Positions 6,918 to 15,176 of a stretch of DNA of 32,594 bases are shown piece by piece (position 1 is the stretch's first letter; every line of letters starts with the position of its first letter). Under the pieces are notes generated by a model that was not told where the DNA came from, did no database searches, and saw nothing but the letters and a program-made list of their open reading frames with translations. A program made the translations under genes and the position numbers. Source of the stretch: Pseudomonadota bacterium (GTDB taxonomy: Bacteria; Pseudomonadota; Gammaproteobacteria; Burkholderiales; Burkholderiaceae); NCBI GenBank assembly GCA_021783435.1, contig JAJXUC010000024.1:1-32594 (forward strand). Reading direction: 5' to 3'.

Positions 6918-9407
6918 ATGACATCCCCCCCGACTCCAGCCGCCGGCTCGGCGCCACCGCAGCCTGCTTCGGCGCAAGACCTGCCGCCCACGGATCCCGC
7001 CGAAGGCCTGCGCCGTGCCGATGCGGCGCAGCGCCTCACCCGTTTCGGCCCCAATGCCATTGCCGATCCGGTCGTGCCGGCCTGGCGGCAACTGTTGGTC
7101 AAATTCTGGGCTCCGGTGCCGTGGATGCTCGAGGCCGTGATCGTGCTGCAGATCGTGCTCGGGCGCGGGCTTGAGGCGCTGGTCATCGCCGTGCTGCTGG
7201 TGTTCAACGCCATGGTGTCGTTCGTGCAGGAACAGCGCGCCCAGGATGCGCTGGCGCTGCTGCGTAAACAGTTGCACGTGCGCGCACGCGTGTTGCGCGA
7301 CGGCCAGTGGAGCCGGATTCCAGCCGAACGGGTGGTGCCGGGCGACATCGTGCATGTGCGCGCCGGCGACATCGTGCCCGCCGATCTGCTGCTGCAAGAT
7401 GGTGCGGTGGCGCTGGATCAGGCTGCGCTCACCGGCGAATCGCTGCCCGTGGACGCGGGCGCCGGAAAACCCGCTTACACCGGTTCCATCGTGCGCCAGG
7501 GCGAGGCCACAGGGGCGGTCACAGCGACCGGCGCGCGCACGTTTTTCGGCCATACAGCCGAGCTGGTACGCAGCGCCAGCAGCCCCAGCCACATGCAGCG
7601 CACCATCCTCGCCATCGTCAAGCGGCTGGTGGTGTTCGACGCCGTGCTGGTGGCACTGGTCGTCGGCTTCGCGTTGTGGCATCAACTGCCGTTGCTCGAC
7701 ACCGCCGTGTTCGCGCTGATGCTGCTGGTGGCTTCGGTGCCGGTGGCTCTGCCCGCCACCTACACCCTGGCCACGGCGGTGAGCAGCCAGTTGCTGGCGC
7801 ACCATGGCGTGCTGGTCACGCGCCTGCCCGCCGTGGAAGAGGCCGCGGCGATGGACACCCTGGTCTGCGACAAAACCGGCACGCTGACACAAAACAGCCT
7901 GAGCTATGCCGGGGCGGTGCCCCTCATGAGAACACCCGAGGCCGACTCCAGTCGTCCCATTCCTCCAGAGGGGTCCGAGGCGAATGCGGCCGTTGCGGGT
8001 GTGCTCGCCGCCAACGCCGACGACGACGCGCTGCTGCGCGCCGCCGCGCTGGCCAGCGACGACGCCACCCAAGACCCGCTCGACCTCGCCCTGCTCGCCC
8101 CAGCGCGGGAACGCAATCTGCTGGCGGATGCGCCGACGCGCACCGCGTTTCATCCCTTTGATCCGAGCACGCGCCGCAGCGAGGGGGTGTACCTCGTCGA
8201 CGACCAGCCGTGGCACGCGGTGAAGGGCGCCGCCACCGTCATCGGCCCGCTGTGCCGTCTCGACGTTCAGCAGCGGGCCGCACTCGACGCCGCGGAGCAC
8301 CGGCTCGCCGCCAACGGCGCGCGCGTGCTGGCGATAGCCGCCGGCCCGGTGGACGCACTGCAACTGCTCGGCGTGGTGGGCTTGTCCGACCCGCCGCGGC
8401 CCGACGCCGCCGCGCTCATCGCGCAAATCCGCGAACTGGGCGTGCGCGTGTGCATGGCCACCGGCGATGCTGAAGAAACCGCGCGCGCCATCGGCGCGCA
8501 GCTCGGCATCGGCACGCGCGTGTGCCAGGCCGAGGGACTGCGGGACGGCAACGTGGCGCAAAACCCCGAGAACTGCGACCTCTATGCCCGCGTCCTGCCG
8601 GAGGACAAGCACCACATCGTCGTTGCGCTGCAGAAGGCCGGACATGTCACCGGCATGACCGGCGACGGCGTGAACGACGCTCCCGCGCTGCGTCAGGCCG
8701 AAATGGGCATTGCCGTGGCCAGCGCCACCGATGTGGCCAAGGCCGCCGCCGGGGTGGTGCTGACCGACCCTGGTCTGGGCGGTGTCTTGACCGTGGTGCG
8801 GGCCGGACGCGAGGTGCACCGTCGCATGCTGACCTACACCTTGAACAAGACCCTCAAAGTGTTCGAGATCACCGTGTTCCTCACGCTGGGTTTGCTGCTC
8901 ACCGGAGGGTTCCTGGTCTCGCCCCTGCTCATCGTGCTGATGCTGTTCGCCAACGACTTCGTCACCATGAGCATCGCCACCGACCGCGTGCGCCCGACGC
9001 CGACCCCGCAGCACTGGGACGTGCGCAGACTGGTTGCCGCCGCTGCCGGCTTCGCTTCGCTTTCGCTGGTGTTTTCGCTCGCGTTTTACTTCATTGCCCG
9101 CAGCGCCTGGGAGCTGGATGGCCACCAAAGCCAGACTCTGGCCTTCCTCATCCTGGTGTTCACCAATCAGGCCGGCATCTATGCCTTGCGCACCAACACC
9201 CCGCTGTGGAGCCTCGCCCCATCGCGCTGGATGGCCATGGCCAGCATCGGTGATCTGGCCATCGTCAGCCTGCTCGCCGGTCTGGGCGTGCTGATGGCGC
9301 CGTTGCCATGGAGCTTGATCGTCCCGCTGCTGGCTTCCAGCGTGGTCTTTTCCGTCGTGCTGGACACCGCCAAACGTCCGCTGTTCAAACACTTCGCCAT
9401 CGCCTGA
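6918..9407 (+). CDS. P3A-type (plasma-membrane H+-ATPase-like) P-type ATPase
   Basis: 829 residues. Seen in order: cation-ATPase N-domain (AAQRLTRFGPNAI), actuator motif LTGES (about 168-172), helix-4 motif VPVALP (about 275), phosphorylation motif DKTGTLT (Asp318), MATGDAEETA, hinge TGDGVNDAPAL (581-591) and helix 6 with ANDFVTMSIATDRV followed by RPTPTPQHW. The PVALP motif and the ND...DRVxPxPTP segment are those of fungal and plant H+-ATPases; Asp680 matches the proton-carrying aspartate of helix 6. A calcium- or magnesium-type pump is less likely. It should pump protons out of the cell at the cost of ATP. The long autoinhibitory C-terminal tail of plant enzymes is absent. It follows the MgtC-like gene by 13 bases. 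Long minus-strand reading frames opposite it are composition artefacts. Confidence 0.9.
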   Translation: MTSPPTPAAGSAPPQPASAQDLPPTDPAEGLRRADAAQRLTRFGPNAIADPVVPAWRQLLVKFWAPVPWMLEAVIVLQIVLGRGLEALVIAVLLVFNAMVSFVQEQRAQDALALLRKQLHVRARVLRDGQWSRIPAERVVPGDIVHVRAGDIVPADLLLQDGAVALDQAALTGESLPVDAGAGKPAYTGSIVRQGEATGAVTATGARTFFGHTAELVRSASSPSHMQRTILAIVKRLVVFDAVLVALVVGFALWHQLPLLDTAVFALMLLVASVPVALPATYTLATAVSSQLLAHHGVLVTRLPAVEEAAAMDTLVCDKTGTLTQNSLSYAGAVPLMRTPEADSSRPIPPEGSEANAAVAGVLAANADDDALLRAAALASDDATQDPLDLALLAPARERNLLADAPTRTAFHPFDPSTRRSEGVYLVDDQPWHAVKGAATVIGPLCRLDVQQRAALDAAEHRLAANGARVLAIAAGPVDALQLLGVVGLSDPPRPDAAALIAQIRELGVRVCMATGDAEETARAIGAQLGIGTRVCQAEGLRDGNVAQNPENCDLYARVLPEDKHHIVVALQKAGHVTGMTGDGVNDAPALRQAEMGIAVASATDVAKAAAGVVLTDPGLGGVLTVVRAGREVHRRMLTYTLNKTLKVFEITVFLTLGLLLTGGFLVSPLLIVLMLFANDFVTMSIATDRVRPTPTPQHWDVRRLVAAAAGFASLSLVFSLAFYFIARSAWELDGHQSQTLAFLILVFTNQAGIYALRTNTPLWSLAPSRWMAMASIGDLAIVSLLAGLGVLMAPLPWSLIVPLLASSVVFSVVLDTAKRPLFKHFAIA

Positions 9408-9420
9408 AAGGACGACTCGC

Positions 9421-10539
9421 ATGACTACACCACGTCACGCGGCACCTGTGCCCAACATCAATGCCCCGCTTTTCTGGCCCATGCAACTCGCCGCCAGCCT
9501 GGCCGGGCAAGGCATGGAGCTGGCCGCACGCAACGTGAAATTTCTCGGCGAGGAGGTGCGGCTGCATGGCGGCATCAAGCCCAAGCTCGCCACCGCGCAC
9601 ACGCAGCGGCTGAAGCTGCGCACGCTGGATCTGTGCGACTACTCCGCACCCGCCGCGAACGGCATTCCCACCCTGGTCAACGCCCCCTATGCCGGGCACA
9701 GCTCGATGATCGCCGACTACCACGAGGGCCAGAGCCTGATGCAGACTCTCAAGGCCAGCGGCGTCCGGCACTTGTTTCTCACCGACTGGCATTCCGCCAC
9801 GCTGGACATGAAAGACCTCGAAGTCGATCAGTACCTCGCCGAACTTCTCGCCTGCGTGGATGACCTCGGTGGACGGGTCAACCTCGTCGGCCTGTGTCAG
9901 GGCGGCTGGATGGGTGCGATGCTGGCGGCGCGCTATCCCGACAAGGTCGCCAGCCTGGTGCTGGCCGGCTCGCCCATCGACACCCATGCCGGCAAAGGCC
10001 CGCTGGTGAAGATGGTGAAAGAAAGCCCAATGGGCTTTTACGCCGATCTGGTGGCCAGCGGCAGTGGGCTGATGCTGGGCAAGACCATGCTCGTCGGCTG
10101 GAAGAACATGCACCCCGAACAGCACTATGTGCAGGAGCACATCGACCTGTACGAACATATCGACGACCTGGTGTGGCTGTCGAAAACCGAGGCCTTCGAG
10201 CGCTGGTATGAAAACCCGCTGGATCTGCCGGGCCGCTGGTACCTGCAGGTTGTCGATCAACTGTTCAAACGCAACCTGCTGGCCAGAAACAGGTACGTCG
10301 CGCTGGGGCGCACGCTCAATCTCAAGGACATCACCTGCCCGCTGTATCTGCTGGCGGGTGAAGACGACGACATCACGACGCATGAACAGGTGTTCGCTGC
10401 CGAAACCTTGTGCGGTACGCCCGCGAGCCGGATCGACAAGCGCACGGTGCCGGGAGGGCACGTTGGCTTGTTCATGGGCGCGCGCACGCTGAACGAGGCT
10501 TGGCCGAAAATCGCCGCCTGGATTCGCGAACGCCGCTGA
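9421..10539 (+). CDS. PhaC-like alpha/beta hydrolase (class III PHA synthase-like)
   Basis: 372 residues, close to the length of class III PHA synthase subunits. The nucleophile box is LVGLCQGGWMG with Cys159 in place of the serine of lipases, as in PHA synthases. A plausible acid is in AGEDDDITT and the histidine in PGGHVGLFMG. These three match the Cys-Asp-His triad of PhaC. It could polymerise hydroxyacyl-CoA, or be a thioesterase or depolymerase that evolved from a synthase; no PhaE partner is seen next to it. It has a good ribosome binding site (AAGGA) and starts 13 bases after the ATPase gene, so it closes the plus-strand operon. Its stop is 22 bases from the stop of the convergent phaB. 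Confidence 0.8.
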   Translation: MTTPRHAAPVPNINAPLFWPMQLAASLAGQGMELAARNVKFLGEEVRLHGGIKPKLATAHTQRLKLRTLDLCDYSAPAANGIPTLVNAPYAGHSSMIADYHEGQSLMQTLKASGVRHLFLTDWHSATLDMKDLEVDQYLAELLACVDDLGGRVNLVGLCQGGWMGAMLAARYPDKVASLVLAGSPIDTHAGKGPLVKMVKESPMGFYADLVASGSGLMLGKTMLVGWKNMHPEQHYVQEHIDLYEHIDDLVWLSKTEAFERWYENPLDLPGRWYLQVVDQLFKRNLLARNRYVALGRTLNLKDITCPLYLLAGEDDDITTHEQVFAAETLCGTPASRIDKRTVPGGHVGLFMGARTLNEAWPKIAAWIRERR

Positions 10540-10561
10540 ACTTGCCGACTCTCGTGTGCGC

Positions 10562-11287
10562 TCAGTCGAGGTATTGCCCGCCATTGATCGACAGGGTCGA
10601 GCCGGTGATGAAACCGGATTGCTCATGCGCCAGGAAGGCCACGGCATGGGCGATTTCTTCGGGCTGTGCCAGGCGCCCGAGTGGAATCTGCGCCACGATG
10701 CTTCGCAGCACCTCGGTCGCGACGGCAGCAACCATGTCGGTCGCCGTGTAGCCCGGCGCTACCGTGTTGACGGTAATGCCCTTGCGCGCGGACTCCAGCG
10801 CCAGCGCCTTGCTGAAGCCGATGACTCCGGCCTTGGCGGCCGCATAGTTGGTCTGGCCGAACTGGCCCTTCTGGCCGTTGATCGAGGTGATGTTGATGAT
10901 GCGGCCCCAGCCCCGCCCGCGCATGCCGGCAATCACCGCGCGGCTCATGTTGAAGCAGGCGTCGAGGTCGGCGTCGATCACCGCGCGCCATTGCGCAGGG
11001 GTCATGTTGTGCAGGCTGGCATCGCGCGTGATGCCGGCGTTGTTGACCAGGATGTCGACACCCTGGGCAAAATCCGTCTCCACCTGTTGCACGCCGGCGG
11101 CGCAGGCATCGAAGTCGCTGGCGTCCCACGGATACGCCGCGATGGCCGTGGCATCCCTGAACGCCCTGGCTGCCACCTCATTGCCTCGGTAGGTGACGAC
11201 GACGCGGCAACCGTCTTGCTGCAAGCGCCGTGCAATGGCCGCGCCGATGCCGCGCGTGCCGCCGGTAATCAGAGCCAGTCGTGTCAT
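10562..11287 (-). CDS. phaB: Acetoacetyl-CoA reductase
   Basis: 241 residues, short-chain dehydrogenase. It reduces acetoacetyl-CoA to (R)-3-hydroxybutyryl-CoA with NADPH, the second step of polyhydroxybutyrate synthesis. Seen: TGGTRGIGAAIA (nucleotide binding), ILVNNAGITRDASLHNMT, the catalytic ITSINGQKGQFGQTNYAAAK with the Tyr and Lys, and the C-terminal SGFITGSTLSINGGQYLD typical of PhaB rather than FabG. AGGAG stands just upstream of the ATG. It follows phaP on the same strand after a 181-base gap that shows no clear terminator, so the two are probably cotranscribed. No phaA thiolase is in the window. Confidence 0.95.
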   Translation of the reverse strand: MTRLALITGGTRGIGAAIARRLQQDGCRVVVTYRGNEVAARAFRDATAIAAYPWDASDFDACAAGVQQVETDFAQGVDILVNNAGITRDASLHNMTPAQWRAVIDADLDACFNMSRAVIAGMRGRGWGRIINITSINGQKGQFGQTNYAAAKAGVIGFSKALALESARKGITVNTVAPGYTATDMVAAVATEVLRSIVAQIPLGRLAQPEEIAHAVAFLAHEQSGFITGSTLSINGGQYLD

Positions 11288-11468
11288 GCAGGTCTCCTGT
11301 GCCGCTGCAAGCCTCGATCTTGGGGCTGCGCCTGCTCCACCCGAATCCGCGCCAGCTGCAAGCCAAAACCCTGCGCCGAGTCAGAGCCCCCCAGCCCTGC
11401 AACCCATTCACCCCACATGGCATTTCAACGCGCAGCTCGGAGGCTGAGTGGTGGGCTTGGCCACGTTT

Positions 11469-12074
11469 TCAGGCTGATGGATTGCGCTCGTGGGGTTGCC
11501 GCGCTGCTGCATGCTTCACCACCGCTGGTGTCGCATGGCGCACGTTGTCGGCCATGATCTTGACCGCCTTGCCCTGCGACTCCTGCATCGCCTCCAGAGC
11601 CTGCGTGGTGAAGTTCATGAAGCTTTGCATCAGGCTTGCCGCCGGACTCGAACTGTGGCTGCCAAGCAAACTCGGGCCCAACCCCGCGTTTCCTCGCGCA
11701 GGGGGTTGCTTGCCGTTGTCGCCCGCCATGGCCTCACGCAGGGCTTGCTGCACGCGCAACAGGCCATGGTTCATGGCATCGGCCAGTTCCGCCTGGGTGG
11801 TACCGGCAATTGCAGCCGATTGCCGGGCATAGTCCCAGGCCCTCCGGCCGTTGGCCTGCGCTGGATTGCCGGACTGAATACGGATCCACTCTGGCACGTC
11901 ACGCGCGGACACCGTGGCGCGCATGGCTTCGGCACCGTCGTGCGTGGCATCGCGCAGCAACTGCAGATTGAGCCGAGCCACTTGCTCGACACCACGCATG
12001 ACCGCCTCGGCCATGCCGGCCATGGACTCCAACCCGGCCTTCTGCAACACCTGGATCTGCTCTCGGGTCTGCAT
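11469..12074 (-). CDS. phaP: Phasin (PHA granule-associated protein)
   Basis: 201 residues, amphipathic and mostly helical with no membrane segment or catalytic motif. The N-terminal part (QIQVLQKAGLESMAGMAEAVMRGVEQVARLN, given here only as a description of an amphipathic heptad-like region at residues 6-36) and the second half (SLMQSFMNFTTQALEAMQ) are typical of the Phasin_2 type. Phasins coat PHA granules and control granule size. A glycine- and proline-rich linker lies at about residues 118-140. GGGAGA lies 9 bases upstream of the ATG. The promoter upstream carries a perfect FNR box. A granule coat protein kept here implies that PHA is still made, presumably with a synthase encoded elsewhere or by the PhaC-like gene at 9421. 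Confidence 0.85.
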   Translation of the reverse strand: MQTREQIQVLQKAGLESMAGMAEAVMRGVEQVARLNLQLLRDATHDGAEAMRATVSARDVPEWIRIQSGNPAQANGRRAWDYARQSAAIAGTTQAELADAMNHGLLRVQQALREAMAGDNGKQPPARGNAGLGPSLLGSHSSSPAASLMQSFMNFTTQALEAMQESQGKAVKIMADNVRHATPAVVKHAAARQPHERNPSA

Positions 12075-12102
12075 CGCCGTTCTCCCGGAAAAGGTGGAAT
12101 GA

Positions 12103-12151
12103 CGTCACCAGTATGCGCATGGTGATTCGGACGTCCTTGATGCGCATCAAG
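12103..12151 (-). promoter_or_regulatory. Perfect FNR/ANR box and class II promoter of phaP-phaB
   Basis: TTGATGCGCATCAA at 12137-12150 is an exact match to the FNR/ANR consensus TTGATNNNNATCAA, inside a 16-base perfect palindrome (12136-12151). On the minus strand a -10-like CATACT lies at 12115-12110, predicting transcription start near 12103, 40-41 bases from the box centre: a class II arrangement that needs no -35 hexamer. A half-site (GCATCAAG) follows at 12169-12176. The predicted leader to the phaP start is about 28 bases and contains its ribosome binding site. Confidence 0.8.
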
Positions 12152-12307
12152 ACTTGTTCTGGCCTTGCGCATCAAGCAGCATGCATGCGCTGCACACGCT
12201 TCGTTTATAGGCCGGTGGAGACCTCAGCGCAAGGACGAGTTGGCGGCATCACGGCAAAGCGCGGCGTGGGACCGTTGGAAGTGGGTCGCGCTGCCGCCCT
12301 TCAGCCT

Positions 12308-13642
12308 TCAGTTCTGCGCGAACAGCAGCTTGGCGACCGTGTCGTTGTCGATGGGTTCTTCGAACAGCGTGCGCACCAGCAGGTCGCTGCCCAGCACCTG
12401 GGGGGCGAACAGCATGTCGGGCTGCACGCGGCGGATTTTGGCCAGATGGCGGGCGTCGTTCACGCCGGCGATGGTCTTGACCCCTGGCGCCAATTCCTTC
12501 ACCGCGAGCACGGCGAAGGCGTTCTCGGCGTCGTCGTCGCGCAGGGTGAGCACGACCTTGGCCAGGGGCACGCCAGCCTGCTCCAGAATCTCGTTGCGGG
12601 TGGCGTCGCCGACGATGACGTCAGCGTCTTCCGGATAGGGCGAGGGTTTGCCGGGCGGAGCGATGATCGTCACCGGCACGTTGCGCCCCTGCAACTCCTT
12701 CCATAGCGTGTAGGCCAGACTCGAGACCCCGATGATGACGTAGTGATTGCGGCGAATTTCGCGGTGCATCCTGCCCTCCAGAGCACGTTTCAAGCTGCCG
12801 CCCACCAGCGGCCCGATGACCACCGACAGCGTGGTGGCGAAGATGGTGATGCCCAGCACGATCAGCGAGACGGTGTACATACGCGCCTCCACCGTTCGGG
12901 GCACGATGTCGCCATAGCCCACCGTGGACATGGTCTCCACGGCGTAATAAAACGCCGTTGGCAGGCTGCGGATGGGTGGGGAGTAGCCAGTGCCGAACCA
13001 GAGGCTGCCGAGGACGCCGTAAATGAGCAGGCTGCCGATGCCCAGCAGCGCGAACAGCGAACTCGCCGCCAGGCTGCTGCGGTTGAAGCGCCGGGCATAG
13101 ACCGCGAGCACCACGATGAGCAGCGCGGCGATGGCAAAGACGGCATTCGGCTTATGGGCTGACCACAGGGCCAGACCAGCCGACAGCAGCGCCAGCAACA
13201 GGGTGATGACCCAGGCGATGCGCGCGCGCAGCAACAGGCCGAAGGCCATGAGGATGAGACCCAGGCCGATGAACACCCGCGGAATGACGGTCAGATCGGC
13301 CAGACCGGCGATGGACTCGGCGCCATGGTCGAACAGGCCATGCAGCGCCGCAAGCAGAGCGCCGAATTGCGGATGCACCTGCAAAACCCCGCTGACCGCC
13401 GCCAGCAGGGCCGCCAGCACCTGTGGCCCCTGCTCGCGCCAGAGGTTGAGCAACCAGCGCATGGCCGCGGCCACCCGCATGCGCACGCGGCGCAACCACC
13501 CAGGGCTGCGCTGGGGCGCGGGGTCGGGCGGCATGGCCGTCGTGCGGCCGTCCGGCGGCTTGGGCGGCGCTGCCTGCGTGTCCGGCTTCGGCTCGCCCCC
13601 CGGGGCGGGATCGGGGTCAAGCGTAGGCTCGGGCGGCGTCAT
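12308..13642 (-). CDS. Potassium channel with RCK (TrkA-N) domain
   Basis: 444 residues from the ATG at 13642, chosen because GGAG stands 7 bases upstream; an ATG 27 codons earlier lacks this. Order: a proline-rich acidic cytoplasmic N-terminus (about 45 residues), several membrane helices (about 75-245), the pore with selectivity filter TVGYGD, a final helix, and a C-terminal Rossmann-type RCK domain (HYVIIGVSSLAYTLW, DADVIVGDATRNEIL, VVLTLRDDDAENAFA). It should conduct K+ across the inner membrane under ligand control, as in Kch-like channels. The RCK glycine motif GxGxxG is degenerate here (IGVSSLA), so nucleotide binding is uncertain. It lies upstream of phaP on the same strand but is separated by 233 bases holding the FNR promoter. 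Confidence 0.88.
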   Translation of the reverse strand: MTPPEPTLDPDPAPGGEPKPDTQAAPPKPPDGRTTAMPPDPAPQRSPGWLRRVRMRVAAAMRWLLNLWREQGPQVLAALLAAVSGVLQVHPQFGALLAALHGLFDHGAESIAGLADLTVIPRVFIGLGLILMAFGLLLRARIAWVITLLLALLSAGLALWSAHKPNAVFAIAALLIVVLAVYARRFNRSSLAASSLFALLGIGSLLIYGVLGSLWFGTGYSPPIRSLPTAFYYAVETMSTVGYGDIVPRTVEARMYTVSLIVLGITIFATTLSVVIGPLVGGSLKRALEGRMHREIRRNHYVIIGVSSLAYTLWKELQGRNVPVTIIAPPGKPSPYPEDADVIVGDATRNEILEQAGVPLAKVVLTLRDDDAENAFAVLAVKELAPGVKTIAGVNDARHLAKIRRVQPDMLFAPQVLGSDLLVRTLFEEPIDNDTVAKLLFAQN

Positions 13643-13745
13643 CGACAACTCCAGGACGCAACACTTGCCGGAACGCAAGCGACTGCCTGCGCGGCCTTCG
13701 CCCCGAGGCAGAACCTGCGGCATGCGAACTGCCGGACCCCGGCGC

Positions 13746-15176
13746 TCATGGCCGGATCACCTTGCCCGGGTTCATCAGCCCGAGTGGGTCCAGCGCTGCC
13801 TTGATGGCACGCATCAGGCCGAGCGCCACCGGACTTTTGTAGCGCTGTAGTTCCTCGGTCTTGAGCTGGCCGACGCCATGTTCGGCGGAAAAGCTGCCGC
13901 CGCAGGCTGCGGCGGCGTCGTGCACGATACGGTTGCAGGTCTCCTGGTGTTCAGCCAGAAACTGCGCCGCATCGCTCGCGATCGGCGCCTGCACGTTGTA
14001 GTGCAGGTTGCCGTCACCCAAATGCCCGAACACCACCAGACGCGCGCCGGGCAAGGCCTGGGTCACCAACTCGGCCGTGCTCTCGACGAAAGCCGCCATG
14101 TGCGAAATGGGCACGGCGATGTCGTGCTTGATGTTCAGGCCCTCTTGGGCCTGGGCCAGCGGAATGTGTTCGCGCAGCGCCCACATGCCCTGCGCCTGCG
14201 CCAGGCTCTGGGCCACGGCAACGTCGATCACCCTGTCATGTTGAAGCGCCGCGCCGAGCACGACCTCCAGACGAGCCTGGGCATGGGCCTCGCTCTCATT
14301 GTCCGACAGCTCCAGCAACACGCACCAGGGCGTGCGCAACTCCAGGGGCAGGCGCAGTTGCGGAAAATGGCGCTGCACCAGTTGCAAGCTGTGTGTGCTC
14401 ATCAGCTCGAAAGCCGTGAGCCCGGCGCCCAGTGAAGCGCGCGCATCTTGCAACAAATCCACTGCATCCTGCGCGTGCGCCACCAGCACCAGCGCCGTGC
14501 ACTGCGCCACCGGCTGCGCAAACAACTGCAGACTGGCCGCGGTGATGATGCCCAGCGTACCCTCGGCGCCGATGTACAGGTCGCGCAAGTCGTAGCCGGT
14601 GTTGTCCTTGCGCAGCGCGCTCAGACCGTTCCAGACCTCGCCCTGCGGTGTCACCACCTCGAGCCCGAGGCACAGCGCGCGGGCATTGCCGTAACGCAGC
14701 ACCGCGGTGCCGCCGGCATTGGTAGAGAGCACGCCGCCAATGGTGGCGCTGCCCTCGGCGGCCAGGCTCAGCGGAAACAGCAGGCCGGCCTGTTGCGCGG
14801 CGTCTTGCACGTTTTGCAAGATGCAACCGGCCTCCGCCACCAGCACGCCGTCGGCCGCGGAAAGGTCGCGGATGCGGTTCAGGCGCTTGAGCGAGAGTAG
14901 CAGTTGCGAGCCGCTGGCGTCGGGCGTGGCGCCTCCCACCAGGCCGGTGTTGCCGCCCTGGGGGACGATGGGCACGCCATGGGCGGCGCAAAGCTGCACC
15001 ACTTCGGCCACCTGCGCGGTGTCCGCCGGCAGCGCCAACGCCAGGGGTTTGCCGTGGTAGCGGCTGCGCCAGTCGGTGGCATGGGGAGCAAGCTCTGCAG
15101 CCTGGTCAAGCACCTGGCTGGCCCCGAGCAGGGCGCGCATGGCGTTGAGAAAGCGGATGCTCTGCGCTGAGTTCAT
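13746..15176 (-). CDS. GlcD-type FAD-linked 2-hydroxyacid oxidase/dehydrogenase
   Basis: 476 residues from the ATG at 15176, which overlaps the stop of the upstream DUF2069 gene (ATGA). Domains: FAD_binding_4 with VPQGGNTGLVGGATPD (about 85-100) and GGVLSTNAGGTAVLRYGNAR, then the FAD-oxidase C-terminal domain with FGHLGDGNLHYNVQAP and AEHGVGQLK. The family oxidises D-2-hydroxyacids (D-lactate, glycolate, D-2-hydroxyglutarate) and passes electrons to quinone or cytochrome. Substrate cannot be fixed from the sequence; with RuBisCO in the same region, glycolate from photorespiration-like oxygenation is possible, but no glcE or glcF partner is present, so a stand-alone D-lactate or hydroxyglutarate dehydrogenase is more likely. 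Confidence 0.88.
   Translation of the reverse strand: MNSAQSIRFLNAMRALLGASQVLDQAAELAPHATDWRSRYHGKPLALALPADTAQVAEVVQLCAAHGVPIVPQGGNTGLVGGATPDASGSQLLLSLKRLNRIRDLSAADGVLVAEAGCILQNVQDAAQQAGLLFPLSLAAEGSATIGGVLSTNAGGTAVLRYGNARALCLGLEVVTPQGEVWNGLSALRKDNTGYDLRDLYIGAEGTLGIITAASLQLFAQPVAQCTALVLVAHAQDAVDLLQDARASLGAGLTAFELMSTHSLQLVQRHFPQLRLPLELRTPWCVLLELSDNESEAHAQARLEVVLGAALQHDRVIDVAVAQSLAQAQGMWALREHIPLAQAQEGLNIKHDIAVPISHMAAFVESTAELVTQALPGARLVVFGHLGDGNLHYNVQAPIASDAAQFLAEHQETCNRIVHDAAAACGGSFSAEHGVGQLKTEELQRYKSPVALGLMRAIKAALDPLGLMNPGKVIRP

Noticed and set aside
6705..9422. Very long minus-strand open frame (about 905 codons) opposite the P-type ATPase
   Set aside because: The plus strand has a full-length ATPase with all motifs. 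The minus frame is rich in His, Gln, Gly and Ala without any domain, as expected from high GC at third codon positions.
11303..11364. 10-base direct repeat GCTGCAAGCC in the phaP-phaB gap
   Set aside because: Two short copies 52 bases apart in GC-rich DNA; likely chance.
12165..12176. Second FNR-like sequence near phaP (TTGCGCATCAAG)
   Set aside because: Only the ATCAA half is in register; the other half does not match, so it is at most a half-site.
13746..15176. Assignment of the FAD oxidase as glycolate oxidase subunit GlcD tied to RuBisCO oxygenation
   Set aside because: No glcE or glcF neighbours, and it sits in a wrbA operon; a general D-2-hydroxyacid dehydrogenase is as likely.
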